Positions 1 to 11,922 of a stretch of DNA of 64,000 nt are shown here, piece after piece. This stretch comes from Plantago ovata (Eukaryota; Streptophyta; Magnoliopsida; Lamiales; Plantaginaceae): contig CM051456.1 of NCBI GenBank assembly GCA_028274465.1, positions 21,051,033 through 21,115,032 on the forward strand, written 5' to 3'. The notes below the pieces were generated by a model. It made no database searches. It had not been told where the DNA came from and worked only from the letters and a program-made list of their open reading frames with translations. Made by a program: the position numbers and the translations under genes. The stretch's first letter is position 1, and every line of letters starts with the position of its first letter.

Positions 1-3000
1 GAGAATGGTATGGTTTCTGGATCGAGTTGGATTGCAACAGGCTGTGAAGATGGAACAGTAAGATTAACCAGGTTTGACGTTGTCCCTCTCTGTAGTTGAG
101 AAAAATAGGTAGCATGGACAATGTTGTATAAGAACTATAAACTCTATTGCTCCTTAATAAATTTTCAGGTATGAACAAGGTACAAACAATTGGTCATCCT
201 CCAAGTATCTTGGGGAACATGTTGGTGGATCAGCTGTTCGCTCAATATGCTATGTATCAAAGATACATAAACTCAAACGAGACTCTGTCGGGATGCCTAA
301 TGGTGATTGTGGTCAAAAGGGGATCTTAGAGGATAGAGAAAATTCTTCTGTTTTAATATCTGTTGGTTCAAAGAGGGTTGTAACTGCATGGAAACAAATG
401 ATTAGAATAATCAATAAACAAGTGGATGCCCAGTGCTGTGAAGTAGGTAATAAGGATGACAACTTCACTGGTTCATCTTCAACTACCCTATCCTCATTGT
501 CCTTCCAGTGGCTCTCCACTGATATGCCAACTAAGCATGGTAGTCACACAAATATTAAAAACACAAAAACTCTTACTGAAAGAGCTGCAGATGAAATTAT
601 TACTCCATCAGATACTCTCTCTGTTGGATCATCATCTTCAGAATGTCAAAATATGGGATCAAATCTTTGCCTTGAAGATGACCATGAAAATGACTGGAGA
701 TACCTAGACGTTACTTCCTTCCTGGTTAAAGATGCTGACTCCAGGTTTGTGTGGTTAAGAATAAGGCCCTTCTCTTCCTCTTATTTTTATTTCCCCTATC
801 TTACTTCATTTGGTAAATTATCACCATTTATCCATCCGTTCTTTTTGTGCTTCATGCAGGATTACTGTGTGTTTTGTTATTGTTGCCTGTTCAGATGCTA
901 CAGTTACTCTCAGGGCGCTTGTGTTGCCCTTTCGGCTCTGGTATGTGTTGGTTAACTTCTACAACATTTTTTAAGTTATTGATTTTCCCTTAAATGCAAA
1001 GTGTATCTTGGATGTTCTTTTTCTAGTATCAAAGCACAAATCCAATATAATTCACCAACTTCACCTTATATCCTCCTAGAGGAAAAAAATTATTACTACA
1101 TCCCATTGATATAAACTACCACGACATATCACAAATTACAGTATACATTTGCCACATTTTTCACATTGTTTCTATATCGATATTCAGACCGACATTCAAA
1201 CTTCAAAGTTCTGCTCGACATTATTCATGATAAACTTGTTCTCACCAAGTTACATGGTGAAGTAGCACTGAGTCTATTAAAAAATTAAATTGAACTAAGA
1301 GAGATATATGGGCTGAAAGAGCAGCTTGCAGTATATTTTTAGCTTAAATATTGTTGGTAATTTTTTCCATCAAGGCTGTAATTGGATGTTTCTCGTATAT
1401 GTAACCGACCGTGGACCGCCCATGGGTATATTGCACTAAAACCGATTTATTTGGAGGTGCCTGATGGCTGATGGCATTGTAGGAACATTTTAGTTATTAT
1501 AACTCACCTATTTCGTCAGTAACCTCTCTTGCCTACCGTGTGGCAGGTTTGATATTGCTTCATTGGGCCTCTTGTCATCACCAGTGCTTGCCTTGAGGCA
1601 CGTTGTCGTTCCTATGCTGTCGTTGAAAGGTTTGTTAAGAATAGACTGATATTATTACACGCTGATGAGAGTTTCAGACTTCAATTGTTTAAATATATAA
1701 ATTTGTGGAGCAAACTATTTCAATAGCCAAACTCATCCTTTTATTCTTTGGTGCTTTAGATGCTTTCTATTTACAACTGCAAGTTTCTACTGTTTTTTGT
1801 CTACTTCAATGAAGCTGTCTTGGAGCATACTATTTGAATAGCCAGACTCATCCTTTGATTCATTTGGTGCTTTAGAAGCTTTCTATTTACAATTGCAAGT
1901 TTTTACTGTTTTTTGTCTACTTCAGTGAAGCTGTTGAATTAAATTACATCTCGAGGAAGTTTGAATTGGCATATTTGAAAACTTTATTTGCTTTATTGAT
2001 GACTAATGCAACTTTCAAGTGGATTTGTCATGGCACTGGTTATTAGTTCTACTTTGTCATGTTATCAGAAAGAGAATTATCCTAGGTCCTGGGTTGACAA
2101 GAGTTTAGTGCACTAGTGGAGTTGGTATTGCTATTAACTTATGACTCATCCATGGTCGAATGATCCAACCCAATCTATAAGTCAATACTTTGACGAGCAA
2201 ACTTATTCTTTTAATTTAACCACGACTTTTACATGGATGCTATACTTTATATTTTCGTTGCTTGAAGTAATTTGATTTTCTTTTACTTGGTTGATATAGG
2301 TAGGACGGTAAGAGATTTCTTGTTCTCCTATTTCCGTCTCATATTTTTGACCTCTTCATTTTACTGATTTTCCAGGAAACATTTACTTGGCAATTACTGG
2401 ATCTACAGATGGAAGTATTGCCTTTTGGGATCTGAGTGAATGTGTTGAAAACTTTATGCAGCGGGTTTCAGGCCTGAAAATGGAAAATGATATGGAATTC
2501 CAGAAACGACCACGCACTGGTAGAGGAAGCCAAGGAGGGCGATGGTGGCGATACATGGATAATCATTACACGAAGAAGAAACCAGCAGATGGGAGATCAT
2601 CCGGCGTTGACGAAAAAGGGGACACTGATCCATCCACTGTTGGAATCCCTGTATCTCGGAAAGAAATGGGTAATCATGTTGTTGGGACATCAGGATCTAC
2701 TCTTTTTGAAAGCAATAATGTTCATCCTTCTACCCAGGAGCATGATCAGGCTTCAGTAGATTTGAGAAGGAAAAATGACAATTCATTCCCTGAAACTAGT
2801 ACATTGGCAGCTCTATTTGTATTAAATAATGTGCACCAGTCTGGGGTGAATTGCCTTCATGTGTCCGATATGGAAGGCCTTGGTCACTCTGATTCTAGGT
2901 TCTCCTTTTATGTTGTAAGTGGCGGTGATGATCAAGCAATTAACTGTCACAGATGTGATTTGGAGATTAACACTATGAAAGAGGCCTGCCACACAATGAC

Positions 3001-3703
3001 AAAAAAGACTGTTCTCCCACAGACATCAAATAATTACAATAACCGCTGTCTGGTCCAAAACCATCAGATGCAGTTTGTATGTCTGGACAAAATCAGCTCA
3101 GCTCACAGCTCTGCAGTTAAAGGTAATTTAATTTGTGTTCCGTAAATATGCTTTGGTCATCTTTTGATTGTAGTCTCTGTATTTGATTCTTGAAGTAGTA
3201 TAAATGAAATATACAATTTTTTGGTGCAAGACATGCTAATGTGTAATTTTGTTTTTCTTTATTTGTTCCTTAAGATGTATGGTTCTGAAATTACGAAATA
3301 GTGCATTCCTGGATTATGACAGTGTTCGAGGAACTTGCGTTCTTTCTTACGTTGAGAAGTCTGATAGTTTTTATTCTAATGAAAGGTGTATGGACGGATG
3401 GGACATGGGTCTTTTCCGTTGGTCTTGATCAGCGTGTCCGGTGTTGGAAACTGAGCCATGACAGACTCACCGAGTGTGCTCATTTAATCATAAGTGTGCC
3501 TGAGCCAGAAGCATTTGATGTCAAAGCTTGTGGACGGTGAGTGAAATATATCGTTGCTGTAATTTTATAGGTTTATCAAATGCTGGAATATCTGATTGTT
3601 GGCATGTGAATGCAGGCAAAAATATGAGATAGTAGTTGCTGGAAGAGGGATGCAGATAGTCGAGTTCTATCCCTCTAGTGGGATGGGGAGCCTGAATCGG
3701 TAG
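1..3703 (+). CDS. WD40-repeat protein, WDR6/Trm734-like (3' part, 5' end outside window)
   Basis: Multi-exon WD40 protein. Exons read as 1-71, 169-744, 860-940, 1547-1629, 2376-3122, 3386-3536 and 3616-3703 (stop TAG); every junction is GT-AG and keeps frame. Visible blades include 'GCEDGTVRLTR', 'ITGSTDGSIAFWDLS', 'VVSGGDDQAINCHRCDLE' and 'FSVGLDQRVRCWKLS', separated by a long acidic, serine-rich insert in exon 2 and a basic insert in exon 5. This layout matches the large plant transducin family related to WDR6. In animals and yeast (Trm734/Rtt10) WDR6 is the partner of an FTSJ1/Trm7 2'-O-methyltransferase acting on tRNA wobble position 34, so a scaffold role in tRNA modification is inferred by family. 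The N-terminal blades lie upstream of base 1. Nothing looks broken. I am fairly sure of the family, less of the function. Confidence 0.85.
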
Positions 3704-5449
3704 CCAGCCTCATTCTTCAATTTTTGTCAGGATAAGAGAAATACTTGCCCAGTATTAGTTTTAGAATTGGCTAACTCGTACTTCCAGTCAAACAGTAATT
3801 TTGGAGTAATTTGTTGTCAAATGGACTTCTAAATTTTTTAAATGCAAAGGATTGATGAGTTGGTACAAGTTGTACTATAACATCAAGTTCAGCGCTAATA
3901 TTTCTTGCCGCCCAATGAAGGTCCTGCAGTGTGGTGTAGGAGTGCGACTTACAGAAGTATCACTGTCTTAAATTTATGAACTTTATTTTTGTTGCGATAA
4001 AGATATTTTCATCATTAAAATTCGAATACCAAAAATAAGCCCTACAAAATATTTGTAAAGATCAATAGACATACTCAAATGCTAAGATGCCAAAAACAGC
4101 CTTAATTAAAATCATTTCCGGTTACACATACAGAATCTTTATGAAGGATCAATATGTGCTATTTGAGGAATCATATTGTTGGATAAGATAGTCCTAGAGG
4201 AATATAAAAATTTTTAATTACATAACAGTTTATATATACTCACCAACATTTTTCCGAAAATACCACGAATATATATGTCAACCGTACAACTACCATACCC
4301 CATCTCCTCCAAGTTGTAGATGATTGATGTAAAGCCACATGAAGTCGATTTCTTCTAGTGATTATATGGTATAATGAATAAAAAATATGCTTGGAGAATT
4401 GATCTTGTTGGTTCGTATCTCAAAATCGATTTCTGAGGATGTTGGTTCATAAGTCAGAATCGATTTGGATAAGGAAAAAAATGGAGTTAAATTAGTAACG
4501 AGTATGAATCAACTCTCACGTGGTGAATGGGAAATTTCCATATATGCAAATATCGATGGTATATAGATTCTATATTGTTGCTTCAGAAAATTCCACAAAA
4601 TGACACATAAGATTCAAACGGAACAAATGAATATGATTGGTGTGACTCCCACACAAATTGTACGATATTAAACGCAATGAATACTCTAAGTTCAAATCTC
4701 GTGCGAGATTATTTATAATTTATTACTAGCTTTGTAATGCTACTTGTCAAATTCTAATGGTCCGATTATTAAAAAAAGGCATCCTACGCGAAGGATCAAT
4801 GTAATTTATTACAGAATTTTAAAAAAAAAAAAAAAAACTCTAAAATTATGTTGTTTTTTTTTTTTTAAAACGGCATACTCTAAAATCATGTTGATATCAT
4901 AATCAAATCTATTCATAAATAAGATCAGTACATTTTCAATCAAACCAGTCCATAAACAAAGGTTTATTTACTGCATACTTTGTTAATATCAACATAGATT
5001 TGTAGTATAAATTAATGCAGACCAGCGGTTAATACATTGAATAGTGTACTTGGCAAGTTGGTCCTTAGTTGGGCACACAGATTGGCATTAAGGTTCGGGC
5101 AATTGACATCCCAGTCCCAATTACGGATGAATTGTTGCAAAAGAGGCTCTAGAATTTCGTGCAATCATTCCGGTCCCAAAGCTATACTGTTAGTGTCAGA
5201 TATAGCTGTTTTTTTGTAGGCTGTGGACCAGAGCATTCAACATTTGTCACTCCCTTGTTGTTTCATCTAATTTGTTGGCAACCTAGTGGGAGACATGTAG
5301 GGTCCTCTTATTTTTTATATTGTTTTTATATTGGAGGACATAAAGTTGGGTTGGACTGTTTTTTCCAGTTGTTTATCCTGGAAACAACTTGGGCTATGGA
5401 CTGTCATTGGGCTATTGAGCAAATTGGAGCGTCGCCCATATTGAACACG
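3704..5449. other. Intergenic, AT-rich, no gene seen
   Basis: Holds the 3' flank of the WD40 gene and AT-rich DNA with homopolymer runs: an A run near 4821 facing a T run near 4855, which could form a weak hairpin. A stretch at about 5037-5220 has short open frames and slightly richer base composition, but no domain I recognise and stops in all frames soon after. No promoter or RNA gene was recognised. Confidence 0.5.
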
Positions 5450-7010
5450 GGCCAAAAATGTTGTAGCCCATATTGGTCTAAATAACCGGGCCATATGGAA
5501 TAAATTGGGCCGAATAAATTGGCCAATATAAATTGCCCAATAACTCCAATATATAATCATGGAAAAGATAAACATAATAACCGAGTACTACAACAAATAC
5601 ACATACAGAACAATTCAAAATGGCCAAAATGTTGAATTGGTCCGTATTATAGTTATCGATGGGTTGTCGAAAGTCGACCGTTAAAGTCCATCAACCGGTC
5701 AAGTTATAGTCGACCGGTCAAGTTAAAGTCGACCGGCCTATAAAGTGATGGTCCACATAAAGTCGACCGGTTTCGACTAATTGTTAGTCGACCGGTCAAG
5801 TTAAAGTCCATCGACCGGTCAAGTTAAAGTCGACCGGCCTATAAAGTAATGGTCAAGTTAAAGTCGACCGGCCTATAAAGTGATGGTCAAGTTAAAGTCG
5901 ACCGGTCTCGACTAATTGTTACTACTAAGGGATCCACGTAAAGTCAACCAGTTTCGACTAATTGTTAGTCGACCGGTCATGTTAAAGTCCATCGACCGAT
6001 CAAGTTATAGTCGACGGGTCAAGTTAAAGTCGACTAGCCTATAATGTCGTAGCCCATATTGGTCTAAATAACCGGGCCATATGGAATAAATTGGGCCGAA
6101 TAAATTGACCAATATAAATTGCCCAATACTCCAATATAATCATGGAAAAGATAAACATAGTAACCGAGTACTACAACAAATACACATACAGAACAATTCA
6201 AAATGGCCAAAATGTTGTATTGGTCCGTATTATAGTTATCGATGGGTTGTCGAAAGTCGACCGTTAAAGTCCATCGACCGGTCAAGTTAAAGTCGACCGG
6301 CCTATAAAGTGATGGTCCACATAAAGTCGACCGGTTTCGACTAATTGTTAGCCGACCGGTCAAGTTAAAGTCCATCGACCTGTCAAGTTATAGTCGACCG
6401 ACCTATAAAGTAATGGTCAAGTTAAAGTCGACCGGTCTCGACTAATTGTTACTATTAAGGGATCCACGTAAAATCGACCGGTTTCGACTAATTGTTAGTC
6501 GACCAGTCAAGTTAAAGTCCATCAACCGGTCAAGTTAAAGTCGACCGGCCTATAAAGTCGATCGGTCAAGTTAAAGTCGACCGATTTCGACTAATTGTTA
6601 GTAGTAACGGTCCATCGACCGACCTTGTTCAAGTCGATAAATTGTGAGTAGTTATGGTCCACATAAATTTCAGACCGATCGACCGTTGAAATTCAAAATG
6701 GCCAAAAATGTTGTATTGGTCCGTATTATATTTATCGATGGGTTGTCGAAAGTCGACCGTTAAAGTCCATCGACCGGTCAAGTTATAGTCGACCGGTCAA
6801 GTTAAAGTCGACTGGTCAAGTTAACGGTCCATTGACCGACCTTGTTCAAGTCGATAAATTGTAAGTAGTAATGGTCCACATAAATTTCAGACCGGTCGAC
6901 CGTTGAAATTCAAAATGGCCAAAATGTTGTATTGGTCCGTATTATAGTTATCGATGGGTTGTCGAAAGCCGACCGTTAAAGTCCATCGACCGGTCAAGTT
7001 AAAGTCGACT
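5450..7010. repeat. Nested tandem array of GTCGACCGGT-type units
   Basis: About twenty copies of a core close to AGTCGACCGGTCAAGTTAAA are strung together with variants ending in CGGCCTATAAAG, CGGTTTCGACTAATTG and CGGTCTCGACTAATTG. The core contains the palindromes GTCGAC and ACCGGT, so single strands can pair with each other. A larger unit of roughly 585 bp is superimposed: the block starting GTAGCCCATATTGGTCTAAA at about 5462 recurs at about 6047, and its inner part (AATGGCCAAAATGTTG plus GTTATCGATGGGTTGTCG) recurs again near 6690 and 6912. This is minisatellite-like, has no coding content and ends exactly against the truncated phosphatase fragment. Confidence 0.85.
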
Positions 7011-7755
7011 AGCATATACAGTCAACCAAGCTCATCTCACTACTCAAAGTATTGCTATTAATGGTACTGCTACTAGCCCCACTATTGCTACTACTAACAA
7101 CATTATTAACAACATTAACATGAACATGATTTTGCTCAATCATATCATTACTAATAATAACACTAGGACTACTCAATTCTTTACTAAGGCCCCAAAAGGA
7201 CTTGGACATAATAAACTTCTTCAAATTCTTAACAAAACCAAAACCCAATTTACTTGATAACTTAGGCTTGTTGTACCTTTGCAGATCAACAAACTGATTC
7301 TCCAGCGGCCCGGAAATGAAACTCCGCTCGATCGGGCCGGACAAAAACCCTCTTTCAACAACAGGGCCAGAAACAGAGCCCGAATTCCACATGATCGGGC
7401 CTGATTTCACGGTGTGAATCGAATTCCTCGGAATCGGCTGCAGAGGGATGGAGTTGAAGAAATTGGAGCTCTCGAAAGCGGCCGCTTTGTCCAGAGAAGT
7501 GGCGGAAGCGGTGAAGGCGAAAGGCTCGGAAGTGGAGAGTGCGGTAGAGGTGTTGGTGGAGATGGCCGCGTCGGAGATTGTACGGAGGGGATAGTGGGTT
7601 TTGTGAGCCGGGTCGGGTCGGATGTAGCAGAAAGAGTGGCCAAGGCCTTCGTCTAACGGGTCGAAGAGGCTGAGAACGATGTCGGATCGACGGAAGGAGA
7701 TATCGCCGGTTTCACAGGCGAAGCAGTGGCATATTTTTCCTATTTCGGTGCCCAT
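7009..7755 (-). pseudogene. Truncated POLTERGEIST/PLL-like PP2C, N-terminal region only
   Basis: Reading from the ATG at 7755 gives 'MGTEIGKICHCFACETGDIS', then 'DPLDEGLGHSFCYIRPDP', 'ISTNTSTALSTS', 'AAAFESSNFFNSIPLQPIPR' and a run of 'SGPxxERGFLSGPIERSFISGP' repeats. These are hallmarks of the regulatory N-terminus of plant POL/PLL phosphatases, plasma-membrane PP2Cs in the CLAVATA/WUSCHEL pathway. Met-Gly followed by cysteines fits N-myristoylation and palmitoylation seen in that family. The frame stays open further upstream to 7956, but M68 of that longer frame matches the family start. The frame ends at 7009 at the edge of the tandem array. The whole PP2C catalytic domain, several hundred residues in family members, is missing and is not seen nearby. 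I therefore call it a truncated gene copy. It could still be transcribed as a roughly 250-residue membrane-tethered protein without phosphatase activity. Confidence 0.75.
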
Positions 7756-9335
7756 TTCTGGTCGTCGTTTGGATTTGCCATGGTCGAGTCGACTGGCAAA
7801 GCTTTGTTTTGTGTTTTGGAGCAGATATTGGAATAGAATTTTGCACATCTGACCACAAAGTTGACTGGTTTTGCAATGTATTTTCAAATTTGAGTTCAAT
7901 ATGGATAACAACTGGATTGTACAGGGGACAAATAGCCTGTGTTTGAACAGTTCCATAGCTATAGGACTGGGTTGGGTTGAAATGGTTGAGAGAGGGATGG
8001 ATTAATAAATTGGGCCAACCTTATTGCATGGACCATAATGGGCAATTTGCCCTTGCAAATATTTATCCAAATGTGGGACTGGCCATTAGTTTTGGCCATT
8101 AAGGATCTGGACTGATTCTATCATCCCATAATCTCATAAAGAGCCTTTGTGATATGACCAGCTGGTAGCAAGTCACATCCCACAAATCCTGGTTCCCGCG
8201 GCCTGGCAAATTTTATTAACTCATCATTTCATTTATTATTGTTATACATATTATTTTTTTCCTAAACAAAGGAAAACTAACGAGGGCCCAACTTACAAAT
8301 ACATTACCAAAAAGAAATACGAAGTATTTTTTTTAAACGGCTAAATTTATAAATGATGATGCAGAACGATTACAAAGACAAACTTGATCAACACTTTTAC
8401 CACGCTTAACACGAGGCCAACACTTTCACCACCCTAAACACCGGTTTTCACAACCACAATCAAAACATTTACCCAAACCATAGACACAAATGAAAATCAC
8501 CATCCGTCTAGAGATCTATACCAAAACCACCACCACTCATTACCTAATAAATGTCACTAGGCTCACCACCATAACCGCCACCAAAATATTTCTCCTCAAC
8601 GTAATTTCTCCCGTCATGTTATCCATAGAAAATCCACCACAACCACCTCCTACTTCTGTATACTAAAGCTCACCAGTTTCTTCCATATTGCTATCAGCTG
8701 GAGGAGTAATGACACCATAACCTTGTCCTGAAACTCCAAAACTCCTAAAGAATGCATCGATATAGTTGAACCACCTAGACCACAAACACACAAACACAGC
8801 TGATGAAGCCTTTGAGAGCGCAGAATACACAATGAGATGCCGATGAAAGAAGGAATCATCAAGGTTCTTGAGGCCAGATGCCGATGAAAGGTATTTGATT
8901 CGATGTATTTCAAATCAGAAAGAGCAGAGGCGCAGTCGACTAAATCTTCCCGATCAAGATTTTCCAAACCGTAACACTTACCAAAAAATCACATAGTTCG
9001 TAAAGAAATAAATGCGATAGTCAAAACCTAAATAAATAAATGAGGGGAACATTAGTCGCACAAACACCTATAGTAGTCCGTAAAGAAAGAAAGTAATAAT
9101 TATTTTATAGAGAATAAAGTTGAAACCTACAAAAATGAGTGGGACAGCCAAGTATATCTGCTGGGGCCGAACCGATCAAGGCTGTGGCAAAGACAAAAGA
9201 AGAAAGCCAAAAGAAGAAATAGTACTATTATTAGTTCGTACTTAAACTCAAACTCTACTCAGAAGAAGTGAAGAAAGGGGGAAATATAACTACAAAATTC
9301 ACACTCATTGCTTGCTCAGACTGTTTGCTGTTAAA
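7756..9335. other. Intergenic between PP2C fragment and NYN gene
   Basis: Contains the presumed 5' flank of the truncated phosphatase and the promoter side of the NYN gene. Around 8390-8650 the DNA is rich in CACCACC/ACCACAAC words. An open frame on the minus strand at 8650-8967 has no recognisable domain and includes a short internal duplication (AGATGCCGATGAAAG at about 8837 and 8877). No transposon ends or RNA genes were identified. Confidence 0.45.
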
Positions 9336-11922
9336 ATGAACCAGTCCTCGGCGATGGGAGGAGCTGCGGAGGCTCAATACTCCAAGGCCAAAATCTCGGT
9401 GTGGTGGGACATTGAGAATTGCCAGGTGCCGAGAATCTGCGACCCTCACGCCATAGCTAAAAACATCAGTCAAGCTCTCGTCCGTATGAATTACTGTGGC
9501 CCTATCTCTATCTCCGCCTATGGCGATACCAACAAAATCCCCACCGCCGTCCAGCAAGGCCTCTCCAGCACCGGCATCTCTCTCAACCATGTCCCCGCAG
9601 GTAAATTTTACTACTATTTCTTAATTTTGTACCATTGCTTCCATTGTTAGGGTTTGCTGCTTCACTGTTACTGTTACATTTTGATTCTGATGGATATTCA
9701 CTTGTGGATTTGAATTTAGATTCTTCTGTAATTTTGATATGTTCTTAGTTGTTTATATTCAGAAACTGTTTGATATATTGCAATTTTAAACTCTGTGTGT
9801 GTGTAATGTGTGTGTGGTGAATGGATACATTTTGATTCTGATGGACAGTCACTTGTGAGTTTGGATTTAGGTTTTTTCTGTTTTTGATATGTTCTGAGTT
9901 GTTTATATTCAGAAACTGTTTGATATATTGCAATTTTGAACTCTGTGTGTATGTAATGTGTGTGTGGTGAATGGATACATTTTGATTCTGATAAACAGTC
10001 ACTTGTGAGTTTGGATTTAGGTTTTTTCTGTTTTTGTCTTTTTGATATACTCATAGGGGTTTAGGTTCAGAAACTGTTTGATATTGTAATTTTGAACTGT
10101 ATAAATGTGGATGAATTGATGTTGACAGGTATCAAAGATGCAAGTGACAAGAAGATACTGGTTGACATGCTATTGTGGGCAGTTGACAATCCTGCGCCAG
10201 CCAATTATTTGCTCATTTCCGGAGATAGGGATTTTTCAAATGCTCTTCATCAATTGGGAATGCGAAGATACAACATCCTTCTCGCGCAACCTGCAAAGGC
10301 ATCAGCGGCTCTTTTTGCTGCAGCTAAGAGCGTCTGGCTCTGGACAAGCCTTGTCAATGGAGGATATCCTTTAATGAGTCAACAGGCCAAGGATGTTGCT
10401 AATACTGCTCCTCCCCAAAACGCAACAGGCCTTGTAGATGGAGGATATCCTTTCACAAGTGCCTCTGGTCAACAGTCCAAGGATGTTGTTAATACCGCTC
10501 CTCCCCAAAAAACCAAATGGGTTGCCATAAATGATAGTTTAAATCAACCTGGCAATAATAGTTCTACTTCGGTTTCCACGGGAGTTGCTCCTGAAAAGCG
10601 TGCTGATGATAGCGAATTTATATCTCGGTCTGATCCGCCAACCCCGAAAAAGTCCAACATAACAAGAGTAGCGAGTTTGCCTACTAAACTCGAAGAAAGT
10701 AAAGATGCGGCTTGCTCCAAGCGACCAGAAAGCAAACCTTCAATAGGATTTATGAAAGCTCCACACGAGTTCTTTATTAAGACGTCGAATGAGGTTGCTG
10801 CAACTAGTTCTGCTCCACGTAAGGTTCCTGAAAATAGTAATCCTTTACCAAACAATAAGAATGATCTTCCTGAGAAGTCAACTAATAAAAAGTTGACACA
10901 GCCCCGTCCTTATCTTCCCCATAAAATATTTTCCCAAAATGTAGTACTTCACAATCTCTTCCTTCAACATCAGATGGGCCCAAGGTTTCTGCTGCTTCAT
11001 CAGTAGAGCAGCCAGCTGCTGACAAGCTTCCCGTCTTCAATTGCCCTAGCTTTTCCCAGAATCAGCCAGTGTTTATTTTCAGAACTGGAGAAGTTGATCA
11101 ATCTAGCCACATGAACCCCAGTAGTCATTATGCAGAAGATAGAGGCGGCAGTAAGCCCAGCCAGTTGGCCAGCTCTGTTTCAGTGAATGGTAACAGTTTT
11201 GGTAATTCACATCATGCTCTCTCTGCACCAGCCTCCGTGCCACTTGATAATGTCCGTGGAAATGGCGTCGGGGTAGCCCAAGTATCTCATACCCCTGCAT
11301 ATTTCCAAGCCCTTATAGGTGTTGTATTACTAGCTTTACATACTTTAAAAACTGAGAAGATAGCACCTACAGAAGCAAACATTGCGGATTGTATTCGTTA
11401 TGGTGATCTAAAACACCGTAACACAGATGTTAGAATGGCACTGAATTACGCACTGGACCAAGAAATGATAGTCAAGCACTGTTTAGGCCAGATGGAATTT
11501 TATATAGGAAGAACTGAGAGGTTATGGACATGTAAAAATCCTCTTGGTGGTAAGGTCGAAGATTACCCAAGAACCATATGGGATGCTATTCAGAAGTTTC
11601 TAGCTTCCTCTGCTGGAAATTCTGCAATTGTAGCATCCGAATGCAGGTACAATAGTTTGATAGTGTATTAAATTGCTCTCATTTACTTGATGTAAGTTTC
11701 TGGTGGGACTGTTTATTAATGTCATTGCATGTCGTTTGTAGGTATGAAGCAGCTCTGATTCTTAAAAAGTTGTGCCTGAAAGCTTTTGTTCTCGGGGAAG
11801 TGATTCACATATTGAACATGATAGTTGACATCAAGAAATGGATCAAGCCTGCACAACAAGGATGGCATCCTTTAACAGTTACAGTTACAGGAGCCGAACA
11901 GGATGCCAGTCATGGTACTTGA
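9336..11922 (+). CDS. NYN-domain putative endonuclease (limkain/MARF1-type, EDA32-like family)
   Basis: The start 'MNQSSAMGG' at 9336 is chosen because it immediately precedes the domain. Exon 1 is 9336-9600, exon 2 begins at 10129, and the last exons end at 11646 and run 11742-11922. The NYN/PIN-like nuclease fold is seen in '[10 protein letters not shown]', 'SAYGDTN', '[14 protein letters not shown]' and '[13 protein letters not shown]', which keep the acidic residues that bind metal in this superfamily. A long Ser/Pro/Lys-rich linker follows, then a conserved C-terminal region ('[21 protein letters not shown]'). Such proteins are thought to cleave RNA; plant substrates are not established. 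The frame breaks near 10925-10945. Either a base is missing (downstream frame '[13 protein letters not shown]' looks coding) or a 119-bp intron at 10941-11059 with a weak donor is spliced out, which restores frame. The first 80 residues of the linker contain an internal duplication. Confidence 0.8.
9670..10085. repeat. Tandem repeat of about 150 bp inside NYN intron 1
   Basis: Three imperfect head-to-tail copies fill most of intron 1. The landmark TTTTGATTCTGATGG is followed by CACTTGTG at about 9690, 9841 and 9991 (spacing 151 and 150 bp). Each copy carries CAGAAACTGTTTGATAT and the first two a GT-rich run (TGTGTGTGTAATGTGTGTG). The third copy is incomplete before the acceptor at 10128. It does not touch coding sequence. 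Confidence 0.85.

Noticed and set aside
5450..7010. Regular short repeats suggestive of a CRISPR array
   Set aside because: Plant nuclear context, repeats adjacent without unique spacers of constant length and no cas genes; it is a minisatellite.
8650..8967. 105-residue open frame on the minus strand
   Set aside because: No domain, no introns or promoter context, and part of it is a short internal duplication; probably chance.
9716..10054. Minus-strand frames with repeated '[19 protein letters not shown]'
   Set aside because: Produced by the tandem repeat inside NYN intron 1 on the opposite strand.
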